From: Methylotenera versatilis 79
GTDB lineage: Bacteria > Pseudomonadota > Gammaproteobacteria > Burkholderiales > Methylophilaceae
Assembly: GCF_000384375.1 (NCBI RefSeq)
Contig: NZ_ARVX01000001.1
Span: forward strand, 2,232,001 to 2,296,000
DNA: 64,000 nucleotides
Reading direction: 5' to 3'
The notes under the pieces were generated by a model. It worked only from the letters and a program-made list of their open reading frames with translations. It was not told the origin of the DNA and did no database searches. Of the stretch, positions 17,681 to 25,665 are shown one piece after another (position 1 is the stretch's first letter; each line of letters starts with the position of its first letter). A program made the translations under genes and the position numbers.

Positions 17681-18334
17681 TCAGTCACTCAATGAGACCA
17701 GTGCAATTTTTTGAGGCGCATTGCGTAACAATACATAAGTAGGATTTTTGGATTTAAATCCTAAAGTGTTCGATGCAACTGGTCGTTTGTCATTTGGATA
17801 CCAATAAGCTGAATGACACTGCTCGCAAGCGTGTTCAATTTGCGAACCAACCTGTAACAACGAGTCTGGGTTTCTCTCTCTAATCGCTACTAATGCTAGC
17901 TTTGCTGCATTCTGCAAGTTAATGGCTTTATCGTTAAAGTCTTTTCGATTTTCTTGAATCAACTTTTCAATTTCTGCGGGCTGCAACTCAACAGGATGGA
18001 TTGATGTGATAGCTCCTGCATGGGCGACATGACGATTAGGGATTTGCAAAAGGTTTCCAGCTTCAATCAACACAATTGCGTGATTCTTTAAAGTATTCCA
18101 CTCTTCATCCGTAGAAGGTACTTTTTCAACCACTCCATCTTTGGTACCCACTGTGGATACCGAGTTCCAAATAGGATCTACATTTGGATCAATGACTGAC
18201 AACATAATTTCCTGCAATGTAGCAACTGGTTTTATAGTTGTAGCGTCTTTGTCTTGATTATTTGAACTACTACAAGCTGCCTGCAAGCCAAGACTTAACC
18301 ATATAAAAACTAACATTATTTTGTTGCTATTCAT
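17681..18334 (-). CDS. Lipoprotein with C-terminal CxxCH heme site (class II cytochrome c-like)
   Basis: 217 residues from the ATG at 18334 (GGATTGGCGTG upstream serves as a ribosome site; the longer frame to 18403 overlaps the preceding gene). A lipoprotein signal ends at LQAAC, so the protein should be tethered to a membrane facing the periplasm. The body is mostly helical, and one heme motif lies near the C-terminus (CEQCHSAYWYPND), the layout of class II cytochromes c (cytochrome c'-like). It is the last gene of a set with two DUF6644-like membrane proteins, 20 bp after the second, under a sigma-54-type promoter at 19436. It is probably an electron carrier for those membrane proteins; the partner is inferred. 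Confidence 0.75.
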   Translation of the reverse strand: MNSNKIMLVFIWLSLGLQAACSSSNNQDKDATTIKPVATLQEIMLSVIDPNVDPIWNSVSTVGTKDGVVEKVPSTDEEWNTLKNHAIVLIEAGNLLQIPNRHVAHAGAITSIHPVELQPAEIEKLIQENRKDFNDKAINLQNAAKLALVAIRERNPDSLLQVGSQIEHACEQCHSAYWYPNDKRPVASNTLGFKSKNPTYVLLRNAPQKIALVSLSD

Positions 18335-18354
18335 CACGCCAATCCTTTTAATTA

Positions 18355-18831
18355 TTAATTTAAAAATCCAATGGCGCGTCCCGCAAACGCTACGCCAAAC
18401 CATAAAGTTAGAGACAGTACAGCCGTAAATCCTGCCAAGATACGATTTGGAGATTCAACACTGGTTACTTTTCTATATAAAGTAAATTGAATAATCAGTG
18501 CAAAACCCAGCAATATAAACTTTAGCCAAAAAGCAGGATTGGGATAATAAAGCGTGGCGCTGGGTAGAAAAGTAAACAGCCCGGAAAATAGCAGTAACAC
18601 AAATCCATAGATCACCAGTGGTTTAGTTGCTTTTGCCAGATTAGGAATTGTTTGTCGATTTAAGCCCAAGCCAACCAGCCTTAAATTAACCAATAAAACA
18701 GCCGTTAAAATCAGCAAAAAACCGGCAATATGAAATAATTGTGCGAATGCACCCGTAATTGAATCCAGCTGGCTGATAGATTGGCTTAAGCTGCTATTTT
18801 GTAACTCTTTAAATAATGATTCTGTACTCAT
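18355..18831 (-). CDS. DUF6644-like integral membrane protein
   Basis: 158 residues with four predicted helices (about 28-52, 72-92, 100-118 and 135-155). A histidine in the first helix (QLFHIAGFLLIL) matches the histidine of its neighbour's first helix (EGIHLIGLALSV); the two genes are paralogues. I assign the DUF6644 family from memory of such sequences, with moderate certainty. Conserved helix histidines next to a CxxCH lipoprotein raise the possibility of bound heme b, but that is inference. It lies 24 bp after the first paralogue and overlaps the longest frame of the cytochrome gene, so the three form one operon. Confidence 0.65.
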   Translation of the reverse strand: MSTESLFKELQNSSLSQSISQLDSITGAFAQLFHIAGFLLILTAVLLVNLRLVGLGLNRQTIPNLAKATKPLVIYGFVLLLFSGLFTFLPSATLYYPNPAFWLKFILLGFALIIQFTLYRKVTSVESPNRILAGFTAVLSLTLWFGVAFAGRAIGFLN

Positions 18832-18855
18832 ATCAATGCTTTCTCGTCAGTAAAA

Positions 18856-19359
18856 TTAATGTTGTGTCGCTTCTAGGTATGGGATTAGGCGTCCGCAAAT
18901 AACTACAGCCGACCAAGAAACGAGCGAAACCCAACCCGCCAATTTTGCACCTTTAGGAAAATGCACATGTGTACCCCAATCATGTACAGTTCTACCGTAT
19001 TTATATTCGAACCAAATGGCGTTTAACCCAGCCAACACAATTAAAATTAATTTAATTGGAAACACAGGAATCGCCCACATTCTTGGACCTTCTGCCCAAA
19101 GTAATAAAATACCCGTCACAAAAGTAATTACGAATCCTATTAATAGCCACGGCCTTAATTGCTTAAGCACTTCGACCACTGGCACCTCTTTCAGAAAACC
19201 GCCAATAAGACGCAAATCGGTCACGATAATTAGACCAACTGATAGCGCTAGACCTATCAGGTGTATCCCCTCAATCAACGGGAACATATAAAGCGACTCT
19301 CTGAGTGCTGTTCCAAACTCTGAATCATGCATTACTTGCAAAATTGATACGACTGACAT
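18856..19359 (-). CDS. DUF6644-like integral membrane protein (first gene of a sigma-54 operon)
   Basis: 167 residues, four predicted helices, with an N-terminal amphipathic segment (SVVSILQVMHDSEFGTALRE) typical of this group. Histidines occur in helix 1 (EGIHLIGLAL) and in a short loop (TVHDWGTHVHF). The ATG at 19359 is preceded by GGGGAG. It begins an operon with a paralogue and a CxxCH lipoprotein. A -24/-12 promoter sits about 80-90 bp upstream and a shared activator-type palindrome 135 bp beyond that, so sigma-54 control by the activator at 32320-33426 is likely. Function is unknown; a membrane redox partner is my best inference. Confidence 0.65.
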   Translation of the reverse strand: MSVVSILQVMHDSEFGTALRESLYMFPLIEGIHLIGLALSVGLIIVTDLRLIGGFLKEVPVVEVLKQLRPWLLIGFVITFVTGILLLWAEGPRMWAIPVFPIKLILIVLAGLNAIWFEYKYGRTVHDWGTHVHFPKGAKLAGWVSLVSWSAVVICGRLIPYLEATQH

Positions 19360-19435
19360 CCAACTCCCCTTTTAAATTCTTAGAACTTTTAACTGCAATT
19401 AAGCTTTTAATATAGGCCCCACCCCTATTTCTATA

Positions 19436-19450
19436 GCATCCGCTGTGCCA
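19436..19450 (-). promoter_or_regulatory. Sigma-54 (-24/-12) promoter for the DUF6644-cytochrome operon
   Basis: On the minus strand it reads TGGCACAGCGGATGC. The -24 element TGGCAC is a perfect consensus, and the GC of the -12 element is in exact register (consensus TGGCAC-N5-TTGC). It lies about 80 bp upstream of the ATG at 19359. Confidence 0.75.
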
Positions 19451-19570
19451 ATCTTTATCAATCAAAAGAAATAGTAAAATATAAATATTAACCATTTGAT
19501 TTTTATCAATAAATTTAAAAAAATATTACTGAAATTTGAATGGCATTGAATTAAAAATGATAGTGAAAAT

Positions 19571-19588
19571 TGTTGCTTTAGAAGCAAC
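19571..19588. promoter_or_regulatory. Candidate enhancer site (UAS) for the sigma-54 activator, copy 1
   Basis: TGTTGCTTTAGAAGCAAC, an almost perfect palindrome centred on TAG, 137 bp upstream of the -24/-12 element at 19436. Near-identical elements occur at 32148 and 37294, each above a -24/-12 promoter. A second palindromic run (GTTGTTTAAACAAT) follows at about 19603 and may be a weaker half of the same site. Confidence 0.65.
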
Positions 19589-19701
19589 CTTTGGAATGAG
19601 TGTTGTTGTTTAAACAATTGGGAAACAACTACTAATTTGAAAGAAACCTGTCAGAACTGAAGTAGCCTTGTAGCGTCAATAACTTAAACCATTAAAAAAT
19701 G

Positions 19702-19751
19702 GCGCATGTATTGAGATGGAAAGACTTTCTTTTGAGCTCAAATACATGCGC
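19702..19751. other. Long inverted repeat downstream of the dienelactone hydrolase gene
   Basis: GCGCATGTATTGAG (19702) and CTCAAATACATGCGC (19737) pair over 14 bases with one bulge. A small GAAAG/CTTTC hairpin fills the loop. There is no T run on either side, so it is not a standard terminator. It lies 70 bp past the stop of the hydrolase gene. Confidence 0.4.
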
Positions 19752-19821
19752 GCTAAAGCAATGCCGCTGTCGGCTCTTGCAGGTTGGGACGTGTCAAATA
19801 AAATTAAATCATCGTGAATAA

Positions 19822-20709
19822 TTAAACTAGGTGTTGACGGAAAAAACCGATGGTGCGATCCCATGCTAACTTAGCCGCGGCTGCGTCATAACGTGGGGTC
19901 GTGTCATTATTAAAACCATGTTGTACTTCTGGATAAATAAACACTTGGTAATCTACTTTAACCGCTTTTAAAACCGCTTCGTATTTTGGCCAACCAGCAT
20001 TAATGCGCTCATCTTTGCCTGCGTATTGAAGCAATAATGGTGCTTTAATCTTTGCAGCATCTTCATCACTAGGCTGTCCGCCATAGAAAGGCACGGCCGC
20101 ACCCAAATCGGGCAAACGTGTTGCCAAAAAGTTTGCAATGCCACCTCCGTAACAAAAACCAACCACGCCGACTTTTCCATTGCCTTCTGGTAGCTTTTTA
20201 AGCACATCTGCCGCAGCGATAAAATCTTCACGCGTTTTAGTTTGATCCAGTTTTTGGAATAATTCACGTGCTTTATCCTCATCACCAGGGTAGCCGCCCA
20301 ATGTAAATAACGCATCGGGTGCAAAGGCAATAAAACCATCAATCGCTATACGTCTTGCGATGTCCTCAATATGTGGATTAAGGCCACGATTTTCATGCAC
20401 CACTAGTACTGTAGCCAGTTTTGTCGTTACATTGGCTGGATACACCAAATACCCGCGCAACTTACCATTGCCGTTAGGCGATGGATACTCTACATATCTT
20501 GCTTTAATACGCACATCATTTTCATCAATCTGTTTAGCCTCTGCAAAGTTCGGGCTAAGCGATTGCAGTAAAACTGCTGCAGAAGCACCGGCGGCGGCAA
20601 ACTTTCCTGCACGATTCAAGAAGTCTCTTCTCGAAATTTGACCATGAACAAACTGGTCAAATAAACCCAGCACTTCTGGGGAAAAATCTTCTGCTGTTTT
20701 GCGTGTCAT
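19822..20709 (-). CDS. Dienelactone hydrolase-family protein with Tat signal
   Basis: 295-residue alpha/beta hydrolase. The N-terminus carries a twin-arginine signal (ISRRDFLNRAGKFAAAGA, about 24-41) and a signal-peptide core, so export as a folded protein is expected. The DLH triad is visible: nucleophile Cys in GFCYGGG (about residue 184), Asp in AGKDERIN and His in VQHGFNND near the C-terminus. Dienelactone hydrolases open lactones in aromatic degradation, but exported relatives have unknown substrates. GGAGA precedes the ATG. It follows the rhodanese/SMP-30 gene by 46 bp and is probably co-transcribed with it; SMP-30 proteins are often lactonases too, so both may act on a lactone or ester in the periplasm. 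That link is inference. Confidence 0.85.
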   Translation of the reverse strand: MTRKTAEDFSPEVLGLFDQFVHGQISRRDFLNRAGKFAAAGASAAVLLQSLSPNFAEAKQIDENDVRIKARYVEYPSPNGNGKLRGYLVYPANVTTKLATVLVVHENRGLNPHIEDIARRIAIDGFIAFAPDALFTLGGYPGDEDKARELFQKLDQTKTREDFIAAADVLKKLPEGNGKVGVVGFCYGGGIANFLATRLPDLGAAVPFYGGQPSDEDAAKIKAPLLLQYAGKDERINAGWPKYEAVLKAVKVDYQVFIYPEVQHGFNNDTTPRYDAAAAKLAWDRTIGFFRQHLV

Positions 20710-20755
20710 GTTATCTCCAACAATTTCTTAATTAACTCACTATTTATTAACTGGC

Positions 20756-22105
20756 TTATTTAACACGGCCTAAATAGCCTTGTGCTAATAAAGGAATGCG
20801 ATATGCTGCGCCTCTACCAACAACAAACAAGGTTTTCTTGTCTTTACCAGAGAATGCTAAATTCTGTGGTTTGTTTGGCAATACAATCACGCCCAAGGTT
20901 TCACCTTTTGCACTAAATACCTCTACGCCAGCATTAGAGGCTACATACAGTCTGTTTTCTGCATCAACTGCTAAGCCATCTGCGCCACTAGAATATTCAC
21001 CTGTTGCATTCTTTGCATAACCAGCTAATTTGGCAAAATTACGTTTTGTGCCTAAAGAGCCATCGCCTTTGATATCGTAAGCAATAATGAATTCATTTGC
21101 TGTATCGGCTACGTATAGTGTTTTCTCATCTGTGCTCAGTTGCACGCCATTTGGACGTTTAAGATCATTAATCACGCGTGTGGTTTTGCCATCTGGCGTA
21201 ATGTAATAAACAGCTGGCCTTGCTGCTTCTGCAGCTTTATCTTCTGGTTTTGGGACAATGCCTATATCAGTAAAGTAAATACCACCTTTTTTATCTAACA
21301 CTAAATCGTTAGGACGCTGGAAAGGTTTGCCATCAAATTGATTCGACAATACTTTTTCTTTGCCCGCTGGATAAATAATACCCACTTGTGGCTTTAAATT
21401 CTGTACTGAAATCAATTCCCCTTTAGGGTTAAAAGCTAAACCGTTTGAGCCATTGCTGTTTTGCAAAAAGATTGAAATACCGCGATCATCTTTTAACTGT
21501 GTAATGCGATTAGCACGTGTTTCAGTGAAAATAGCTGTACCGTCTGGCAAAGCAATCGGGCCTTCTGTACCCTCAAAGCCTTCATATAAGAACTCATATT
21601 TTGTGCCTTTAGCAATTACACCAGGAATGTCTTTATTCACTTCATATTTTGGTGTCGGCGGCGCGATTTTAGTCAAGACACCACCTTCAGCTTCATAATC
21701 CTGGACACCAATCGCACCGGCTACTTTAAAGCCTTTGTTGATTAATAAATCTGCACCTGTATGGGCGCGACCTGCATGGTTAGAAATAGTCGCAACCGTT
21801 TTATCTTTAGGGATATAAGCAGAATATTTTTCAAGTTCACTTAATTGAATATTCAAATAGACTGGAAAGCCACCGATTTTGATCAGTTCATCTGGACGAC
21901 GTAGATCAATGAACACTACTTCGTTTGGTTTAGCCAATAGAGCGTCTACTTCCGCAAGACTTAATTTTTTTGAAATAGGTGGTTTTTTAGCTTCTTGTGT
22001 TGCCGCTTTTGTATCACCAGCTGGCGTTGCCACTGCGCCACCCGCCATGGATAAAGGCGATGCAGCAATAAATAATAAAGCGACTAATACGTTAATTTTT
22101 TTCAT
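20756..22105 (-). CDS. Fusion of a degenerate rhodanese domain and an SMP-30/gluconolactonase beta-propeller, exported
   Basis: 449 residues with a Sec signal (about 1-22, ending SMAGG). Residues about 45-150 form a rhodanese-like domain (EVVFIDLRRPDEL), but the active loop reads TISNHAGRAHTG: the catalytic Cys of the usual CxxGxR is replaced by Asn, so sulfur transfer is unlikely. Residues about 165-449 are an SMP-30/gluconolaconase/LRE propeller (EGTEGPIALPDGTAIFTE, NGLAFNPKGEL, RPNDLVLDKKGGIYFTDIG, RPNGVQLSTDEKTLYVADT), with the acidic and Asn residues that bind the metal in lactonases. GAGGAC precedes the ATG, and a sigma-54-type promoter lies at 22189. The domain pairing is uncommon. A lactonase role is possible; the rhodanese part may only bind a ligand. 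Confidence 0.83.
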   Translation of the reverse strand: MKKINVLVALLFIAASPLSMAGGAVATPAGDTKAATQEAKKPPISKKLSLAEVDALLAKPNEVVFIDLRRPDELIKIGGFPVYLNIQLSELEKYSAYIPKDKTVATISNHAGRAHTGADLLINKGFKVAGAIGVQDYEAEGGVLTKIAPPTPKYEVNKDIPGVIAKGTKYEFLYEGFEGTEGPIALPDGTAIFTETRANRITQLKDDRGISIFLQNSNGSNGLAFNPKGELISVQNLKPQVGIIYPAGKEKVLSNQFDGKPFQRPNDLVLDKKGGIYFTDIGIVPKPEDKAAEAARPAVYYITPDGKTTRVINDLKRPNGVQLSTDEKTLYVADTANEFIIAYDIKGDGSLGTKRNFAKLAGYAKNATGEYSSGADGLAVDAENRLYVASNAGVEVFSAKGETLGVIVLPNKPQNLAFSGKDKKTLFVVGRGAAYRIPLLAQGYLGRVK

Positions 22106-22188
22106 GTGATGTCCTCGTGATGCGTTTAAAGTTATTTTATTGATAGCCGGATTTAACCCAGAACTATTCGGTACTCATTAAAAGCATC

Positions 22189-22203
22189 GCAAAGCGCATG
22201 CCA
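22189..22203 (-). promoter_or_regulatory. Sigma-54 (-24/-12) promoter for the SMP-30 and hydrolase genes
   Basis: Minus strand TGGCATGCGCTTTGC: both -24 (TGGCA) and -12 (TTGC) match the consensus with exact spacing, about 85 bp upstream of the ATG at 22105. I see only a weak partial match to the shared enhancer palindrome upstream (around 22357), overlapping the terminator stem of the previous gene. Confidence 0.7.
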
Positions 22204-22304
22204 ACATTTTTTTATCTAAAAATTGTTTAGCTATTTTATAAAAAACACATAAGTATTTGATTTCATATGTAAATATATTTAATGTTAACTTTTATACAAT
22301 TATG

Positions 22305-22359
22305 CAAAAAAAAGAGGTGTTTTAAATTGCTGGATATCCAGCAGATTCAAAACACCTCT
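22305..22359 (-). terminator. Terminator after the RcnR-like gene
   Basis: AGAGGTGTTTT (22313) and AAAACACCTCT (22349) form a perfect 11-bp stem, with a second internal stem-loop GCTGGATATCCAGC (22329-22342). On the minus strand the outer stem runs into eight T residues. It lies about 80 bp after the RcnR-like stop. Confidence 0.88.
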
Positions 22360-22440
22360 GTTTGTAGAAAACCAACTTAAGACCGTTTAGTAATTGGCCC
22401 ATTCAACAGCACAATGCTAAGCGCTATTTAAAAACAGTTA

Positions 22441-22752
22441 TTATTTGAGATAAGTTTTTAACACGTTGATGACCTCTTCCAAGTCATCCTGTTTTGAGTC
22501 GTTATGATGGTTTGATTCATCATGTTCATGCCCATGATGTGATAATTGGCGATGGCCTAAATGTTCACGAATATGGCCTTCTAATGCTTCTGACATCAAG
22601 CCATCTATCGCACCACGCACTGAGGCAATCTGGTGTAAAAAATGCGTGCATTCCACACCAACATTTAATGATTTTTCAATGGCTTCTACTTGTCCTTTAA
22701 TACGGCTAATACGTGCGGATAGTTTTTTCTTATTTTCAGTAATGTGTGACAT
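22441..22752 (-). CDS. RcnR/FrmR-family metal-sensing repressor with a His-rich insertion
   Basis: 103 residues from the ATG at 22752 (AAGG nine bases upstream; the open frame continues to 22779 but the N-terminus MSHITENKKKLSAR aligns with RcnR). The family binds DNA as an all-helical tetramer and lets go when a metal or aldehyde binds. Counting from this start, His3, Cys35, His60 and His64 are all present, the Ni(II)/Co(II) ligand set known for E. coli RcnR; formaldehyde sensors (FrmR) lack His3 and His64. A second His-rich stretch (GHRQLSHHGHEHDESNHH, about 66-83) is inserted before the last helix and is not usual. It lies 85 bp after the redoxin gene and in the same direction. No RcnA exporter is in the window, so its target is unclear. 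Confidence 0.85.
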   Translation of the reverse strand: MSHITENKKKLSARISRIKGQVEAIEKSLNVGVECTHFLHQIASVRGAIDGLMSEALEGHIREHLGHRQLSHHGHEHDESNHHNDSKQDDLEEVINVLKTYLK

Positions 22753-22837
22753 ATCTAGAGCCTTGTTTGTTAAGCTCACATGCGAGCCAGAAGTCTCACA
22801 TGCGGAATACTTAACGATATTTATGCATCAATATTGA

Positions 22838-23458
22838 TTAACTAGGATATTTGATTGAGCAACCATAAGGTTTTGTGCTTGGATGCGGCACTTTTTTACC
22901 ATCAGCCAAAGCAACCCATGTTTCTCTTACATAATTGGTGGCTTTTGCTAAGTCTTCTTTCTTAGCGGTAGGGATATTGTCGATTCCACCTTTGTAAACC
23001 AATACGCCTTTTGCATCGATTACATAAATATGTGGCGTGGTTTGCGCGCCATATAGTTTGCCGATTTTCCCATCTTCATCCAATACAACATAAGCTGGTT
23101 TAGCACCGCGCGTTTCGTTTAATTTCAATGCTGTTGCGCCGTCTACATGACCTTGTTTTCCTGGTGCTGATGAAATGATTTGCACCCAGCTAATATCTTT
23201 ACTTGCAGCATCTTTTTGCAATTGTGGAATATTGCCACTCTCATAATGCTTTACGACAAATGGGCACTCGTTATTTGTCCATTCCAATACAACCGTTTTG
23301 CCTCGTAACGAATCCAGGCTTAATTTGCCACCATCTGCTGTATTACCTGTAAAAGCTGGTGCTGGTTTATCTATAACTGTGTCTGCAAATACACTAGTGC
23401 TGATGAACGTAAATGCAACGGTGACTAAACTAGTCGCGATTAATTGTTTAAATTTCAT
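22838..23458 (-). CDS. Exported thioredoxin-fold (AhpC/TSA redoxin) protein
   Basis: 206 residues with a Sec signal (about 1-25, STSVFA). The redoxin domain follows (PAPAFTGNTADGGKLSLDSL, GKTVVLEWTNNECPFVVKHY), with a single Cys in the active-site position (ECPFV) and a cis-Pro region (QTTPHIYVID). A second Cys lies near the C-terminus (YGCSIKYP). AAAGGAG precedes the ATG. It follows a DsbD-like reductase by 36 bp, and a reductant from that protein would explain a periplasmic peroxiredoxin or thiol oxidoreductase. The specific substrate is unknown. Confidence 0.88.
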   Translation of the reverse strand: MKFKQLIATSLVTVAFTFISTSVFADTVIDKPAPAFTGNTADGGKLSLDSLRGKTVVLEWTNNECPFVVKHYESGNIPQLQKDAASKDISWVQIISSAPGKQGHVDGATALKLNETRGAKPAYVVLDEDGKIGKLYGAQTTPHIYVIDAKGVLVYKGGIDNIPTAKKEDLAKATNYVRETWVALADGKKVPHPSTKPYGCSIKYPS

Positions 23459-23494
23459 AAAAACTCCTTTTGATTAAAAATTCAGTGTTAAAAA

Positions 23495-25660
23495 TTAATG
23501 TGACGATTGAAGCTGACTTAACACAATCGACGGTGTAAGAATTTGCGGTAATTCAACGGACTTAGCGCCCTTGCCCGCTGGATAAAACACATAGAGCGGC
23601 ACACCACTTCGCCCAAACTTTGTCAGTACATCGGTAATCTGCGCGTCCTTATTAGTCCAATCACCTTTTAGGTAAGTCACACTGTTTTTCTTAAATGCTG
23701 CAATCACTTCTGGCTGGCTTAATGCCACACGCTCATTCACTAGGCAACTGATGCACCAAGCTGCAGTAAAGTTAAGGAAAACAGGTTTTCCTTCAGCCAG
23801 CAATTGTTCCAACCGCTCCGGGGAATAAGCCTCCCAATGCTTATTAACACTAGATTTGACTGCATTTTTTGTCGTTTCAGCCGCATTCTCTAAATAGTTA
23901 TAACTGATAAACAGTGTGCTAATCAGCAATGCTGCTACACCTATGTTTGCAATAATTTGCGCTTTAATGCCCACATAACGTGTGCTGTCATATAACCATG
24001 CGGCAAATGCAATCAGTACCATGCCACCTAATACGATTGCCACACCATTTGCCCCACTTTGTTGTGCAAGCACCCAAACTAACCACACTGCCGCTAGATA
24101 CATCGGAAAAGCAAACACCTGTTTAGTACGCTCCATCCATACTCCAGGCCGTGGTAACTTGCGATGCAATGCAGGCCATGCAGTTAATAACAAATACGGC
24201 AGCGCCAGACCTAAACCTAAACTGAGGAAAATTAATATGAGCTGCAAAGCTGGCTGCGCTAAAGCGTAACCAAGTGCCGCCGCCATAAAAGGTGCCGTGC
24301 ATGGCGTAGCAACAATCGTGGCTAATACCCCAGTAAAGAAACTACCTGCGTAACCTGGTTTGTCAGCTAATGTGCCGCCTAATCCAGCAATCGAGCTACC
24401 AATCGTAAATACACCTGACAAGCTCAAACCCACTGCAAACATCAGATATGCGACTGCTATCACAAACAGCGGCGATTGAAATTGAAAACCCCAGCCAATT
24501 TGTGCGCCGCCTGCTTTAAGCGCAATAAGCAAGCCTGCCAAAAAGGCGAAACTAGCTAACACGCCTAATGTGTAGACTATCCCCTGCCATAATATTTCAC
24601 GTTGTGAATACTGACTATGTGTCACCAATGACAGTGCTTTTATAGATAAAACTGGAAATACGCACGGCATTAAATTAAGAATGACACCACCGATCAAGGC
24701 AAGTAACAATGCGCTGACAATCCCTAAGTCTGCAATACCTGAATTTGACGCTGGTGGAGTAAGTGTTGCATCAACTGCCGAGCTATTTGGTAGCGAAGAA
24801 GCAACAGTTAATTTTGGATGAATGACATAGCCGCGTGCGATTAGATTATTACCACGTTTTTCTTTCACGACTAATACACCGTCTAATGCATCATTCGCTT
24901 TTAAGGGATCATCGCCATTTTTAAATGTCAGTTTGATACCATCTGCATTAACGGTTTTAATCTGGTCAATACTTTGGGCGATTTTTCCCCATTGATAAGG
25001 GTAAAACCAAGTATCTTGAATGGCCTCAACAGGCAAACTTGTGTGAGGAATGTGCAGTTCCACTCCATCTTTCACAGCTTCTAACTTAAGTTTCCATGCG
25101 GTATTTTGTGGCTGTTGCGATGAAGCCTCGTCTAGCGATGGATTATTAATTGATTGTTGATATATTGCAGCGACTACCGGAAAATCAAGCGTCAATGTGA
25201 CTTGTTGCGGTATGCATTCTTCTTTACAGACTAACCAATCGACAACTGCCGTGGTTTTAAAAATCTCGCCTATTTTTGCATCGGCTGCGACTTTTACCTT
25301 AACGGGTAAAGTAACTGTATTTTCATAGCCGTAATTGACAATAGGCCCAAGTTTGAAGCGAGTGGGTATTGGCCACAAAATTTCGCTGACTTCTGAAGGT
25401 CGTGAGAACTGCCAATCAATCGTCGTCACAATGCCAGAATCACCAGGATTTTGCCAATAAGTGTGCCAGTGTGGAATGATCTTTAAGTGCACGCCTAAAG
25501 TAATGGTTTCACCCGCCACCACTTGTTGAGCAGATGAAACCAATTCAGCTTGCACTTGTGGCGTGCTAGCTTGATGAGATGCGCCCCATGCTGTTGGAAC
25601 ATTGAACAGCAATGCCAAACAAAGTACTTTTAGCCAGTTGGAATAAAACATCTTCTGCAT
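23495..25660 (-). CDS. DsbD/ScsB-like transmembrane thiol:disulfide interchange protein
   Basis: About 721 residues. A signal peptide is followed by a DsbD-alpha-like domain (about 35-290) with the pair VCKEEC, an eight-helix membrane domain (about 310-580) with the two conserved Cys-Pro sites LMPCVFPVL and ATPCTAPFM, and a C-terminal thioredoxin domain with AAWCISCLV (about 630). It carries electrons from cytoplasmic thioredoxin to periplasmic thiols. I prefer the ATG at 25660; a TTG at 25669 that overlaps the preceding TGA is also possible. It is translationally adjacent to the GlcG/HbpS gene upstream and the redoxin downstream, so the latter is the likely electron acceptor. Confidence 0.9.
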   Translation of the reverse strand: MQKMFYSNWLKVLCLALLFNVPTAWGASHQASTPQVQAELVSSAQQVVAGETITLGVHLKIIPHWHTYWQNPGDSGIVTTIDWQFSRPSEVSEILWPIPTRFKLGPIVNYGYENTVTLPVKVKVAADAKIGEIFKTTAVVDWLVCKEECIPQQVTLTLDFPVVAAIYQQSINNPSLDEASSQQPQNTAWKLKLEAVKDGVELHIPHTSLPVEAIQDTWFYPYQWGKIAQSIDQIKTVNADGIKLTFKNGDDPLKANDALDGVLVVKEKRGNNLIARGYVIHPKLTVASSLPNSSAVDATLTPPASNSGIADLGIVSALLLALIGGVILNLMPCVFPVLSIKALSLVTHSQYSQREILWQGIVYTLGVLASFAFLAGLLIALKAGGAQIGWGFQFQSPLFVIAVAYLMFAVGLSLSGVFTIGSSIAGLGGTLADKPGYAGSFFTGVLATIVATPCTAPFMAAALGYALAQPALQLILIFLSLGLGLALPYLLLTAWPALHRKLPRPGVWMERTKQVFAFPMYLAAVWLVWVLAQQSGANGVAIVLGGMVLIAFAAWLYDSTRYVGIKAQIIANIGVAALLISTLFISYNYLENAAETTKNAVKSSVNKHWEAYSPERLEQLLAEGKPVFLNFTAAWCISCLVNERVALSQPEVIAAFKKNSVTYLKGDWTNKDAQITDVLTKFGRSGVPLYVFYPAGKGAKSVELPQILTPSIVLSQLQSSH

Positions 25661-25665
25661 ATTAA

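Noticed and set aside
19676-19864. 62-codon minus-strand frame past the hydrolase stop
   Set aside because: It starts inside the hydrolase gene in another frame, and part of it is the inverted repeat at 19702-19751. No ribosome site.
22441-22752. Formaldehyde sensor FrmR, expected in a methylotroph
   Set aside because: The N-terminus has His3 and the protein has His64, as in RcnR. FrmR has Pro2 and lacks these ligands. No formaldehyde dehydrogenase gene is adjacent.
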